From assembly GCA_037903475.1 (NCBI GenBank), contig JBAJFG010000582.1, positions 186,001-250,000 of the forward strand: a DNA stretch of 64,000 nucleotides, written 5' to 3'. Shown one piece after another: positions 11,330 through 22,317 of this stretch. Positions within the stretch are counted from its first letter, which is position 1, and every line of letters starts with the position of its first letter. The notes below the pieces were generated by a model. That model did no database searches. It saw only the letters and a program-made list of their open reading frames with translations, and was not told where the DNA came from. The position numbers and the translations under genes were made by a program. This DNA comes from Ancylostoma caninum. Lineage: Eukaryota; Nematoda; Chromadorea; Rhabditida; Ancylostomatidae.

Positions 11330-11804
11330 ATGACAATGTAGTAGTTTGATGGCAATCCACTGGAATGTACCATAAGCGTATTTTAAATGCGCAAACATTT
11401 GCTACACTTCACCGGAGCTCGGGACTCCCAATGGGTTACTATTTGGAGGGGAACCAGAGTGAAACGACAAACCTCGCTGTGCATTACGTCTTCCTCCGTG
11501 GTTCTTTGCGCTATCAAGGTTGGAGGGTAAATGAGAGGATATGATCGCATACATATTGTCCACTATGCAGTTTTTAGTCTCGTATGTAGAAACTAGCCCC
11601 ATCAAATCTATTTATTTGATGTTGTAAAGCACGTCCGGATCAGTGCAATTTCATCAGTGCAATTATAATCTTCTGTGCTCCTATTTTTCTGCTTTACATA
11701 TCATGACACAGGGAAAAAATGTTTAATAGACAAAAATGACATTGATTTATATGACTAGAGTGTGCAGTATCAGTTTTCAATAACAATGCATTTTTTTGGA
11801 TCTT
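11330..11804. other. No gene recognised
   Basis: AT-rich sequence between the orphan plus-strand exon and the last exon of the minus-strand membrane-protein gene. It could hold the 3' ends of both. No repeat partner was noticed. Confidence 0.35.
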
Positions 11805-12700
11805 CTACAACCCTCTGTATGCTTGACGTTTAATTAATTTGATAGCCATTGCAAGAACGATAATTTGTAGGAAGAGAAGAAGACAAGCCACTCCACCTAT
11901 AATCGTCAGCATTCTCGATGTCTCGTTCCTGAATCCTTCTTTATAGGTATGTAACACGAGAGGTCCATTTGATTCATGAGACACTTACCACATGACGGTT
12001 CTTCCCTGCAAGCTGGTGGGTTTGGGTGGCGTTAGTGGATCTACTGAAAACTGCTGCTATCACTTCCATAATTTACTAATTAGCAGTATTTCATACAGTC
12101 TTAGCTATTCATTTTGTTGTGAAGTTATTTTCATTTATTAAACATTCTGCTCATCAATACACAACTACTATCTCTTCAGTCAACTTCTTTGTTCTTCTCC
12201 CCCTTTAAATTTTTTAGGCTAGGCCAACAATCCTACAGCAATCTAGCTCTTTTGAATTGCTAAATATTTAATACAAGTTTTTTTTGAGAGCAAACGGAAG
12301 TAGTAATCGGTTTTTTCTTTTGAAACACTGCATCTAGCTTTTGTTCACACAACTCCTTTTGGAAAGTAACAATAATTCTTAATTCTCTGGAATGCTAGAA
12401 AAATATTGATGAAAATCTTGAAAAATCACTTCTTTAGTACGTGTCACTATTCCGCATCTTTTCTTCCTATACCCACTTCCATTTTCCCATTTTCCGCCCC
12501 TTTCGAGTTGTCGCGTTGCGATTGCCGCATGCGAAACCTGCGTGGTAGTCGGGGCCCAAGGCGCACGCAGGGCTGGAAGGGGCTGCCTACAAAAGCGCGG
12601 AGGATGAGCTGTCACTTACCGGCCACCGCACCCACTAATTGCGGCCGGCGATACAGGTGCGGGTTCCTCGCTGCCGCCTCCCATTCTTTGCTTGTATTCG
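11805..12700 (-). CDS. C-terminal exons of a single-pass membrane protein (partial gene)
   Basis: Three exons on the minus strand join with consistent phase: 12,700-12,620 (after a TTTCTTTTTAG acceptor, ending at a GTAAGT donor), 12,043-11,989 (acceptor GTTTTCAG, donor GTAAGT) and 11,928-11,805 (acceptor GATTCAG, ending in TAG). The joined reading, in pieces, has a polar segment with KEWEAAARNPHLYRRPQ, then a proline-rich linker (DPLTPPKPTS), then one clear membrane helix (LTIIGGVACLLLFLQIIVLA) and a short basic tail, IKLIKRQAYRGL. The 5' exons, above 12,702, were not resolved. The phase agreement over two introns is the main evidence. The family is unknown; the last helix of a tetraspanin was considered, but the preceding loop lacks the expected cysteines. 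Confidence 0.6.
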
Positions 12701-12702
12701 CT

Positions 12703-13180
12703 AAAAAGAAACTCACAATGGCTTCTTGATTGGAAACTGCTAGAACGACGTCATTTCTCGTCGGCATCATCTGTGCTTACTTTAAAACAGCAACCACAAG
12801 AAATTTTTCTCGTATAGCCCTAATTCTAGGTTTCCAACCATAATCAGCAGGAATGCATTACTCAGTTCTGTCAAAGGCTTCAGCAACGATGCTAGCTATT
12901 CGTGTTGAAGCACGACCAGTCACGGAAGCTTACATATGTGCCATTATTCGTAGAGCAGATCCCCACTCAGTCCGACGAGATATGCATTCGAACCTTCCTA
13001 CGTGATCCCGCTACAAGTCGCTTCTCCAGGGAATACATGAGAGCGTTACTTTCCGCGAGAAGAAGTATGCACAGCTGATCTGACATAGAAAATCCTCTGA
13101 TAACCAGTGAAGCCAGATAGACGCTTGTTGCCAGTGAAAGTTGTTGATGTGTTCACGATTGGGAAGCATTTCTCTAAGAG
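12703..13180. other. Probable 5' part of the membrane-protein gene, unresolved
   Basis: The missing upstream exons of the minus-strand gene should lie here or beyond. A possible small exon ends at a GTGAGT donor near 12,718, but no phase-consistent start was found. Confidence 0.3.
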
Positions 13181-13182
13181 TA

Positions 13183-13498
13183 TCCCCAGATTTCGCCAGC
13201 AATCGTGGCGATCGCCACTACAGCCGGCTGTCGTCGCGATCGCCACGACCGCCGGTGTGAATGAGGAGATCCCAGATGACAGATGGATGATAATAAATGG
13301 GCGTAACGATCGATAGACATCGTTTCAGCTATAGCTATCACTCATATCGCCAGTTCATTTTGGGCACAACCTCGAGAGTATGGGCGATGAGCTCCGTTTG
13401 GCAGCGATCAGTGGCGATGTAACGTGGCAATCCATACGTCCTTATCTCTTATATCGCCGGTTCATTTTTATTCATTTTGAAGTGGCGAAGTCTGGGGA
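13183..13498. mobile_element. Short inverted-repeat element (MITE) flanked by TA
   Basis: The left end TCCCCAGATTTCGCCA and right end TGGCGAAGTCTGGGGA are inverted repeats (one mismatch) flanked by TA at 13,181-13,182 and 13,499-13,500. The 316-bp interior has many GATCGCCA/TGGCGAT motifs in both orientations. This is the form of a non-autonomous TA-inserting transposon. Confidence 0.65.
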
Positions 13499-14019
13499 TA
13501 CTCCAAGGTGAAAAATGCAAACTAATCGCATCTCAGTATGCTGAGAACTTTATTTGGACAGAATTTTCAATAATTACTGGTTCTGTGAGCCGATTTGGCG
13601 GAAAATTCCGGCTAACATAAAATATTCAGGCTGCTGTTATTCTACGCGTAGACAATACTAACAGCGTTATGAAAAAGCGCAAATTAGTTCCGTTCTCATC
13701 TGACATTATTATGCCACCCTCTCTGAAAAAAGAAAAACTGTTCTATGCTGAGCAAAAGTGAACGTGCAAAACATATTGCATCATATTACATATGTAATAT
13801 CATGACTTATAATAAAGGGCTTAGTCTGTCACGTGTGTGTGGATGTGTGTGTAACGAAATTCCTCCCTGATTGGTCAGTGATGGTGATTGCCAGGTCAAC
13901 AAGATGATAGGGACGGGTATGATGAGGTTCAAAGAATGAAGAGAAGCTCTGAAGGATGGGGAAGTGGAGAGCGGTGAGCGCATCGTGTTGCAGTGGGTGC
14001 GCGGACCCCACAAGGTGGA

Positions 14020-14250
14020 GAACCCCTACAAACAGGTCCAGCGGTGTGATAATGGTGGGTCGGCGTCCAAAAGTGAGGGAACGCCTAGAGTCGGGTCCAA
14101 CGGTGTGATAAGGGTGCGCCGGCGTAGAAAAGTGGGGAAACGCCTGGGATCGGGTTCAACGGTGTGGTAAGGGTGCGCCGGCGTCGAAATGTGATGAAAC
14201 GCCAGGAGTCGGGTCCAACGGTGTGATAAGGATGCGCCGGCGTCCACATG
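14020..14250 (+). repeat. Minisatellite block, forward type
   Basis: Four degenerate units of about 58 bases. Each has a TCCAACGGTGTGATAAGG core, then a GCGCCGGCGT block and GGGGAAACGCC block. It is the reverse complement of the array at 14,875-15,080. Confidence 0.75.
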
Positions 14251-14680
14251 CAATATGAATTCGCTAGGCGGGCCTATTTCTGCATGAGCGGTACGCTTAC
14301 CCTGTTTCGGCGGACCCTCCTACCTAAATCACCTAGATGCACATTGTTTCCTTTCGTATCCGTGTTCTCTTCCCATTCCGTTTGTGTCTGAATAAACCAC
14401 TCGTTCCTTTCTGTTTATATACACCGGTGGACCCTTATCACATGAACTACCACAACAACCAGTTGAGCTTAAATCATTTCAAGATAACATTTACACTGAA
14501 TTGGTTACAGTAAATTATTCACGGCCACTAACTTCGCTCATATGGGAGAACATAATTTCGTTCTACGGGGGAAGCTACCACCTACGGGATCAAGGGCTTC
14601 TCAGGAAAGCGATAGAACTGCGTGGAAGGAAAGAGAATTTATCAATCCATTGACACTTTTGTGTTTGCTTTCAACGTGCA

Positions 14681-14827
14681 GTATGCGAGCGAAGCGAGCA
14701 TCATTAAAAGTCATTAAAAGTCTGGAAGTCCGGCGTTAGCCGGACGGCCAGACTAGTCATATATAACCAGCCTGATCGTCCGGCTAACGCCGGACTCTCA
14801 GGTTTCTCTTGGGCTCGCTTCGCATAC
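14681..14827. mobile_element. Small palindromic element
   Basis: Outer arms GTATGCGAGCGAAGCGAGC (14,681-14,699) and GCTCGCTTCGCATAC (14,813-14,827) are inverted. Inside is a second inverted pair, AGTCCGGCGTTAGCCGGAC and GTCCGGCTAACGCCGGACT, each also nearly palindromic by itself. At about 147 bp this looks like a MITE or an excised remnant with two nested hairpins. Confidence 0.55.
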
Positions 14828-14874
14828 GTGTGTGTTCCCCTCTACTGAACGCTGGCATACTACTCTCGCTGGTG

Positions 14875-15080
14875 CGCATGGCATCTTCCACACTTTTGGA
14901 CACCGGCGCGCCCTTATCACACCGTTGGACCCGACTCCAGGTGTTTCCCCAATTTTGGACGCCGGCGCACCCTTAGCACACCGTGGGACCCGACCCCAGG
15001 CGTTTCCCCATTTTGTAAACGCCGGCGTATCCCTATCACAGCACTGGACCCGTTTCTCCCACCTATGAGCGCCGGCGCAT
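14875..15080 (+). repeat. Minisatellite block, reverse type
   Basis: Three to four units of about 58 bases with CTTATCACACCGTTGGACCC and CAGGCGTTTCCCC blocks, the reverse complement of the units at 14,020-14,250. Together the blocks could pair as a long hairpin. Confidence 0.7.
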
Positions 15081-15483
15081 CACTCTCGCTGCTGTGCTCC
15101 CCTCGACGGCAACTCTTCCCCTACCGAGCGCCGACGCACCTCTGACATAGCCCTAGGCTCTTTCCATATCATCTTCTCCACCATCTGTGCTGGCGCAACA
15201 TCCATACATGTCATCCCTCGTCCGCGTGGCTCCTCCTCTTCGTTATGAAACTGACCTGCCCGTCTCCTTCCTTTTATACGGTCATGTAATCATAGGCCTA
15301 TCTCACTCATTCCGACCGTGTTGAAAACAACTGTCGGCCGCTAACATGTCTATACATGAAAAACGTGGTCCGAAACACGTTTAAATCAAAGTAAAAATCA
15401 AAAATTGCAACTTTTTTGTACATAACTCGATGCGCTGATCACAATGGTGTCGGTAGTTTTTGACGGCAGTGGCTGGTTCTCTT

Positions 15484-15934
<451 letters not shown>

Positions 15935-16055
15935 TAAAATGCCAATTAATATTAACTATGATATGACCATATCATACTCTGTATCATATTGCCTATTGAA
16001 TTTGTTATGTTATTTGTTTTCTTTGTTTATTCCCTTCTTTCAGTGGTTTCCTTAC

Positions 16056-16156
16056 CTTCAACATCTGGATCCTTACTATAATCGTCCAATATCCTCTTCG
16101 CAGCACATTTCGCAATACTTTCCTGGTGGTTTTTGAGCGAATTCTTAACAAAAAGA
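16056..16156 (-). CDS. Candidate internal exon, unknown gene
   Basis: A 101-base minus-strand segment between an ATATTCAG acceptor and a GTAAGG donor is open and encodes about 33 residues, starting LFVKNSLKNHQESIAKCAAK and ending YSKDPDVE. It is charged and helical in character. It lies 190 bases beyond the stop of the small gene at 16,345-16,801 and may belong to a different transcript. No family is recognised. Confidence 0.35.
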
Positions 16157-16344
16157 CTGAATATAATGAATAAGGCAATGCTACTATCGTACGCAAGAAA
16201 CGGGTTGAGCATTCGAAGGTGAAGAGGAAGTAACTGACCATAAGAGGAACAAGTGATTTTATTCTTTGCCTCGAGTCCTTTACTGCGCAGACCATGCCTG
16301 TTTCTGACATCCAGCAAAGATGGGCCGGAAAAAAAAACTTTTCA

Positions 16345-16801
16345 TTACTTTTTCGGAAGGAAGTTCTTCCCTAACTCTGCCATGTCTTTCCAGAACACAG
16401 ATACCTTATCTTTTCTCAATAAACCGATCCCATAGACAAGGCTTTCACATTCAAGTTCTTTCGTAAGTACAGCTGAGAAACACCCCAGTGGCGAAATTTC
16501 CTTAATATTTACGCAACCAGTGAATCAGTTTATTAGTGATGAGCCGCAAAAGAGAGCTTACTTTCATATCCTCGTAGTCATCGTCTCCCTTATAAGTGCA
16601 CTCGAAAACCTTGGTGGACGTAGGTGGTTTCCCTTTCTTCTTATAAATACGTACATCTTCTTTTGACGCTGTGTTCATTGCTGTTCCATTTACCAGGAGG
16701 ATTGATCTTGTGATTTCGGTTCTCTTTCTGATCAGTGGATTATCATAGTCACCTCGAATAGGAGTCAGACCAAGTATGAGAAAGCAGGCTGCATGAAGCA
16801 T
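16345..16801 (-). pseudogene. Candidate two-exon small secreted protein, frames do not join
   Basis: Exon A (16,801-16,562) starts with ATG and a signal-peptide-like segment, MLHAACFLILGLTPIRG, followed by a polar region with one cysteine (VFECTYKG) and ends at a GTAAGC donor in phase 0. Exon B (16,472-16,345) follows a TTTCTCAG acceptor and contains KELECESLVYGIG and FWKDMAELGKNF before a TAA. Exon B is only open if one extra base precedes it, so the predicted junction is out of frame. Either a one-base loss has broken the gene or the splice model is wrong. The two cysteines could form a disulphide in a secreted protein of about 120 residues. Family not recognised. Confidence 0.4.
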
Positions 16802-16899
16802 ACTGGTGATGAAGGATGAGTGGTACAAAATGAGAAACGCTACAATTTTAGCTCCCCAAGGGTAACAACGCGATAACACTTGAACTGAACATCCACACA

Positions 16900-17145
16900 T
16901 TCCTGCTGATCGTCCTACTCTGAAGCTTCCTCCCGCGGTGGACCCGTCGTTGCCCTCGATAGATCCGCACAAGCCCACGGGGGAATACCAGGAGTGACGT
17001 CACTCCCGCACTATGCCCGCAATTGGCCACGGTAGATCCACACATTCCCCCGGTGATCAGCAGTATCATTGCTTTCCATGGTGGATCCGCACATGCCACA
17101 CGGTGGACCCGCACATTCCCGCGGTGGATCCGCGATAGAACTGAT
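16900..17145. repeat. GC-rich degenerate minisatellite
   Basis: Repeated GGTGGATCCGCACATTCCC-like units of roughly 20-25 bases with many substitutions. The unit carries GGATCC or GGACCC cores. A palindrome, TTGTGGATCCACAA, lies nearby at about 17,505-17,518. Confidence 0.55.
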
Positions 17146-17722
17146 AGATACATCATATGCTTAAATGGACCACACGCTTAGGCACTTTCGAGGGCAAATC
17201 CCTTTCCAAACGAGCAGGGGCGAGGGCCGGAACGAGCGTTCGGGTGTTTTGCCTGAGAAGTAGCCGCATTCAGGCCGCTGCAGCGCCGCTGAAAACAGGC
17301 TTACATTCCCATCCGCCCAAGAATTCTCCGCGTTCACGCCGCCATGAGCCCGCAAACCATCAGGCGCTACCACTCCTAATCCGGCGCACAACGCAGCATT
17401 CTCCACAATTACCTGTCAGTTGGACGCCGCCACCACGACAACCTCTGCAGCTTGGTCACTGCTTGCGCACAGTCTCGCACGGATGAGCGCCAGGTTCGAC
17501 GCCATTGTGGATCCACAATGATCCACCAGAACATAAAATATAAATACGCAATTTCTCATCACAAATACTGAAAGATAGCTTTCTTCTATTCAGCAAAAGT
17601 ATAGAAAAACCACAAAAAGCGCGAATTGAATTTGGAGACATTAACCATTCAAGTTGGGTATCATTTACCTCGCTATGATCTACTAAACTCAGATCTTTTT
17701 GAAATAGCACATAAAAATGAAA
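17146..17722. other. No gene recognised
   Basis: GC-rich at first (17,190-17,490), then AT-rich. A plus-strand frame at 17,157-17,486 has proline- and serine-rich composition without family resemblance. It may be spurious. Confidence 0.3.
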
Positions 17723-18628
17723 TTAGGTTGGTCTGAAGGTTTTGCACCAATATATTTTCTAGGATCCAAAATTTCGTAGAAATTGGATCAGAATGCCACT
17801 ACATGTGAGCTGTAGAACACATCTGGCTGCAGCCGCACAACAATCGTCGAACAAGCCAAGCGCTGGGTTACAGAAAACTGATGGCGGCTTGTGTCCCCGG
17901 ACGACATGAGGGCCTTGCAAGACTGAGTGTGTGCCAGTCTTTACTGCTGCGTCCACATAGGAGGGACTTTTTCCGCCAGCTCATTACTGGAGAAGAGAGT
18001 TGGGTGATGTGTGTTAACCATACAGGAGAGAAAAGTTGACTCCCGCGTGGCGAACCATCTCCAAAACAGCCGAAAGTAGAAGTGCGCGAAAGAAGGTTTT
18101 TCTGTGCTGTTGGTGGGATTCCGATGGAATGTTGTATCGAAAACTGCTGACACCTGTACCACCGTGGCCAACTAAGTCTACTCTTCTTAACTACAGAAAC
18201 TGGTAAGGGCAACTTGCCTGAAGCGTGGAAAAATTGACCGTGTCGCTCTACTTCATGGCAACGCCCCCACGTGGCAAAGCTTACCCACCAGAAAATTGCC
18301 GAACTAGGTTGGGAACTTCTACCTAACTCTGCTTGCTCTCCCGACTTGACCCCGTCTGACCACCACTTGTTTGGAGCACTGAACTGTGTTCACGAGAAGA
18401 AAAATTCGATGATCAGACTAAACTGAAAAGTGAGATTTCAAGATTTTCCGACCAGCAGCTGCCAGAGTTCTTGACTTCTGCATCTGATGCTGTAGTGGAG
18501 CGTTGGCCATATCTCGAGGATCGTAATGGTAATCACTTTGTTGATTGATATCTATTCACGATGAAGTCAACTTTTTTTGAAAAAAAAAAAAACATGAAAT
18601 TCGGCGCAGGTCTTTCAAACCAACCTAA
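17723..18628 (+). mobile_element. Degenerate mariner element
   Basis: Inverted ends start TTAGGTTGGTCTGAAGG on the left and end CAAACCAACCTAA on the right, with TA after the right end. The 906-bp length is short of a full mariner (about 1.3 kb), so the N-terminal DNA-binding part is probably deleted. The plus strand carries transposase remnants in several frames: FRQLITGEESWV, VALLHGNAP, a YSPDL-PSDHHLF-like region and the C-terminal VERWPYLEDRNGNHF block. The first catalytic Asp region reads GEE where GDE is usual. Many frameshifts and stops make it dead. Confidence 0.8.
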
Positions 18629-18929
18629 TACACAACATTTCTTAGTTTGACTTATGAGTGGCAACGAGGGGACACTTTGATTGTCATGACCCACCATCTC
18701 GCACCCCGCGTGCTCTGCGGACGCGTAATTAAGATAATTGGTGAATTTGGACCATGATTTTTGAAATTTTCGAGAGATGGTAGATAAATCGGAAAGTAGA
18801 GAGCGCCCTGTTGCTTCGATTTCAATCAATGGAGTTAGTAGGTGTTCGATGGTCCCTGAAATCTGAGCCTGTTCATAACTCTTCCCGGAATTTAGATAAG
18901 TTGGGAAAGCAATTCCAAAACATATTATA

Positions 18930-19203
18930 CTCAGAACCCCAAAAACAAGTTTCTGATCGCATCCGAAACTTGCTTTTCCAAAAGCTTGTTGACAAGTTGT
19001 TTTCACACTTCTTTGCCGACAAGTTGTTCACCCTAAAAGCTTGTCGACAACTTGTTTTCAACAACGAAGCAGTGAAAACAAGTTGTCGACAAGCTTTTCG
19101 GGCGAACAACTTGTCGGCAAGGAAGTGTGAAAACAACTTGTCGACAAGCTTTTGAGGAAGCAAGTTTCAGATGCGATCAGAAACTTGTTTTTGGGGTTCT
19201 GAG
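18930..19203. mobile_element. Foldback MITE with TTGTCGACAA motifs (copy 1)
   Basis: A 274-bp near-perfect palindromic element flanked by TA (18,928-18,929 and 19,204-19,205). The ends are CTCAGAACCCCAAAAACAAG and its reverse complement. The interior is built from repeats of the palindrome CTTGTCGACAAG and close variants (about six), separated by short AT-rich or CACTTC spacers. Related partial copies occur at 45,029-45,210 and 58,515-58,728. Confidence 0.8.
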
Positions 19204-19205
19204 TA

Positions 19206-19900
19206 TGAGTTGAACCTCAACCAGTTCCGTGACAGCGACTTCACTCAGCGTCTTGGGACCTGTGTCGAAACTGATGGAGGGTTTGCTGAGGTGAAAGGTT
19301 GCCATTTGTTGAAGGCAGCACCCACAGAATTTTTTTAGCCTGAGATTTTGATCATTTTGGACCTCAACAATTGTCCCAACAATTCTACAAAAGACCAGCA
19401 TGGAAAACCCGACTGTTTCTACTATATAACTAGTTGAATGTCCAAGATCCTGGAACAGCAAGATCAGCGTGGAGTCGAGTTGTGGCGGCAGCGAAATGTT
19501 GCTGCCAGCTGTTCAGATGGTCAGCCATTTCTTATCTTGGGATTATGAAGCCCTTTTTCACTCTTTAGCTCTCCCTTTTTCCATTGCCTACCACAGCAAA
19601 ATTTTGTACTTGTAACTGCAAATCTAATTGTTTAGTTGTTTGATTAGCTAGTGTGACCTGATTTTCGTCAGTTATTTCAATTTCGAATACTTTCTTCATA
19701 TCCTGATCACTCTAGAATTCGTTAGTGTTTTTGCGACATCTTTGCTAGTTATCTCTTCTCAATTTTTTCCCTTTCATCACTCTCAGAAACACTACAAAAC
19801 AGTGCAAAAGACCGCTGTTGCCAACGAAACAATCGACAAAGGTGGCAACGATATCGACTTTCTTGGATGGTCACCGAATTACTCGTCCAAAGGGCTCGAA
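19206..19900 (+). repeat. Dispersed repeat R (copy 2)
   Basis: About 600-700 bases shared with 43,130-43,690 in inverted orientation and, in part, with 9,926-10,013. Conserved blocks include TTGTCCCAACAATTCTACAAAAG, AAAATTTTGTACTTGTAACT and AAACACTACAAAACAGTGCAAAAGACCG. No frame is conserved and no terminal repeats were identified, so its class is unknown. Confidence 0.6.
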
Positions 19901-20261
19901 AGCGATGAGATAAGAAGTTACAATAAGCGGGGATTTTGATGGTTTGACTGTTTTCGGCATTGTAGGGTAGCCGAAACAAAAGGGAAGGCGTAACAAAAAG
20001 AAAAAAATCATTAGAAATCGAATTCAAGGCTGTACATGCATGAGGGCGTGGAGTTGCATCGGTAGCATCGATCGATCGCGACGCAACTCCGTGTATGAGC
20101 TTTCAGTGCGCCGGCTGCACGATTTCTCTAAAATGAAACGGTTCAGGAAGGGATTTTTGACAGTTTTGAGTTTTAACACATAATCCATTGTAATCAGCTG
20201 TGCCCCTAGATTCGTCTCCCAACACTCCGAACCCTGAACGTGTACACTAGAGTTTTGACCG

Positions 20262-20450
20262 AATCGAATAAAATTCGAATATTTATTCGAATGTTCGAAT
20301 ATTCGAAGATTCGGGGGTCTCAAAAAATTCGAAAATTCGAATATTCGAAAATTCGATGGCGCCGCAATATTCGAAAGTTCGAATATTCGAAAATTCGAGG
20401 GTTCGGGATTATTCGAAAATTCGAATATTCGAGAACTTTAGGCTAAAAAT
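20262..20450 (+). repeat. Left subterminal TTCGAA array of hAT copy 1
   Basis: Quasi-palindromic blocks of about 28 bases built on TTCGAATATTCGAA are separated by three different 14-16 base spacers (GGGGGTCTCAAAAAA, ATGGCGCCGCAATA and AGGGTTCGGGATTAT types). The second copy has the first and third spacers only. Known hAT transposases bind subterminal repeats, so these blocks may be binding sites; that is inference. Confidence 0.85.
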
Positions 20451-20471
20451 TCGAATTGGAATTGTTTTGCT

Positions 20472-20705
20472 TTGCAACTGTTATTTCAGTTCCATTTTCT
20501 CGTTGAAGAACCATTCCGATTGAAACTCCAGTCCAATTTCTCATTTCAATCTCAATTTCCCAAAAATCTGCTCATATCTTTGCACGCATTCGAAAGTCAC
20601 CAACAGCATTTGAAAGCTTTGAAACTGCAATCCTACGAGGTATACGACATTGGCGACGATGATCTCTCCGGTGAAACCTACGTATGTACTTTTCTAGACA
20701 CTTAA
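20472..20705 (+). other. Short frame conserved between the two hAT copies
   Basis: A 77-codon frame next to the left array. Its last ~70 residues, from EEPFRLKLQSNFSF to LSGETYVCTFLDT and the stop, are nearly the same in the copy at 53,899-53,651 (a few amino-acid changes). Overall sequence identity of the copies could explain this without selection. It is not a recognisable transposase part. Confidence 0.4.
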
Positions 20706-20760
20706 GAAACCAGCAGTTTCAACTATACCTTTGATTATTCAAGCCTTTCCTCCAGAACTA

Positions 20761-22317
20761 CTCTGATAACTGGGCAAGACGAACGCAGGCACGAACGCGT
20801 TTCTACAGCAGTAATGGTTCGGTTTCAAACCCCATTTTGGGCGTGGCTTTCCTCCCGATTGCTGCCATTCTCCCCTTGATTGCTGCCATCCTCCCCCTGA
20901 TTGCTGCTAAAAATGCCGGAGGACGTTAGTGGCAGTACATCTAATCTAGAATGGCAGCAATATCTGAGTTGAAAGGCAGCAATGTCCTGTTATAGTTTCT
21001 GCCGTTGCAGCGGCAGAGAACCGAGGATGTAGCTGCATTCCTCCTGGCTGACGGATATGCGCTCCGCTTATCCCATACCCAATCCAAATGAACACAAACA
21101 GTATAATCACAAAGATCAAAACGACTTTATTTTCTATAACTTCACTTCTATATATAGAAAACTATAGTCATAGTACTAATGGTAGTAACAACAGTAATAA
21201 ATGTAAGTAACAATTGAACAATAATAACATACAGGGAAGTCCATACGGACGCAGACAAGGGTCGGGACCATGGCGCGGCTCACTTGGGCAGAGACGCAGG
21301 CGGTCAGCATGCAGAGCGCCGATGTCTCTGCCCAAGAGAGCCGCGCTGCGTTCCCGACCCTTGCCTGCGACCGTTTGGTACCGTATGTATCTTTTGATAA
21401 ATGGCTACCAGAGTATCGATAGTTTTCTGCAAAATCAGTTGGAGCTGAGGAGCACTGTTCACAAGATGTAAGGACGTTCTCTTTTGAGAACTCGAGGTGC
21501 AGGATGGATACTGAATGGAAGCAAGCATAGATGGGCAGCAGTGGATGACTCAAAGAAGATGGAAAAATCAACAAGCTTTTCAAGACGACATCCTTCGTTC
21601 ATGCAAACGGACCGCCGAGTGCAAAGTTGAGAGTCACAATTATTGCAAAAGAACATGCTTTCGAGCCGATATTTCAAGAAGAGGTCAGATATGAGAGAAA
21701 GCGAACTTCAAATTAAAAGTAATTACATCTACTTATGAAGACAACACGAGAAGGAAGAACATGTCACAGCAAAATCCAACGCAAAACATCACTGTTAACT
21801 GAGTCACTAACCGAGCGATTAGATTGGCCTCCTGTGTAGAGGAACAGAAAATCATCCAAAAAGCAGATCATTCGCTGACTCATCCCGAAATGCATCGAGA
21901 AGTTCATAGTAAAGGGAGGGAGCGGTGGAAGTCTGCCTAAAACAGCGACAACTGATCATGAACAGCAACATCGTAGAAAGAATGTAAAGAATGCACGACT
22001 GAAACTTGCCATTCAAGGAACAGGAAAGGCTATTATACCATACTTATATCAACATATCAACATAAGAGCAATTTCGAAAGTAGTTTGAATGAGACAGATG
22101 CGATTGCGACGATAGCTTCGCTGCGGGACCTAGGATCCTGCGATTGGGGGGCGATGAGTGCAGCAATTGCTGCACTCGTCGCCTCCTCATCGCAGGATTT
22201 GCTGCTCGCAGCAGGACGAACGCAGGCATTGCTGCAGTGGCAGCAGTGCCTGCGTTCGTCTTCCTGTGGACGTGGCCTAGCAGGTCATGCTGCGTTTCTC
22301 TTGCTCAGTTATCGGAG
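20761..22317. mobile_element. TA-flanked element nested in hAT copy 1
   Basis: Ends CTCTGATAACTGGGCAAGA and the inverted TCTTGCTCAGTTATCGGAG, with TA at 20,759-20,760 and 22,318-22,319. The second hAT copy has no insert at the matching place (near 53,595-53,605), so this is a real insertion of 1,557 bp. It contains two strong hairpins (21,240-21,388 and about 22,134-22,200) and ACGAACGCAGGCA motifs near both ends. No transposase found. The short element at 31,454-31,611 has related ends. Confidence 0.75.
21240..21388. repeat. Long hairpin inside the nested element
   Basis: Arms of about 55-60 bases (21,240-21,296 and 21,329-21,388) are imperfect inverted repeats, with CAAGGGTCGGGA and TCCCGACCCTTG and GGGCAGAGAC and GTCTCTGCCC as matched parts, around a loop of about 32 bases. 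It may be another small foldback insertion. Confidence 0.7.

Noticed and set aside
11805..11928. Tetraspanin last exon
   Set aside because: The helix fits, but the joined upstream exons lack the conserved CCG/GC cysteines of the large loop.
12406..12729. 107-codon plus-strand frame as a gene
   Set aside because: It overlaps the phase-consistent minus-strand exon and has no splice or family support.
20240..20446. Open frames through the TTCGAA arrays, also at 23,012-23,336 and 52,670-53,102
   Set aside because: Repetitive KIRxFEYS/FSNIRxFEF peptides are by-products of the array.
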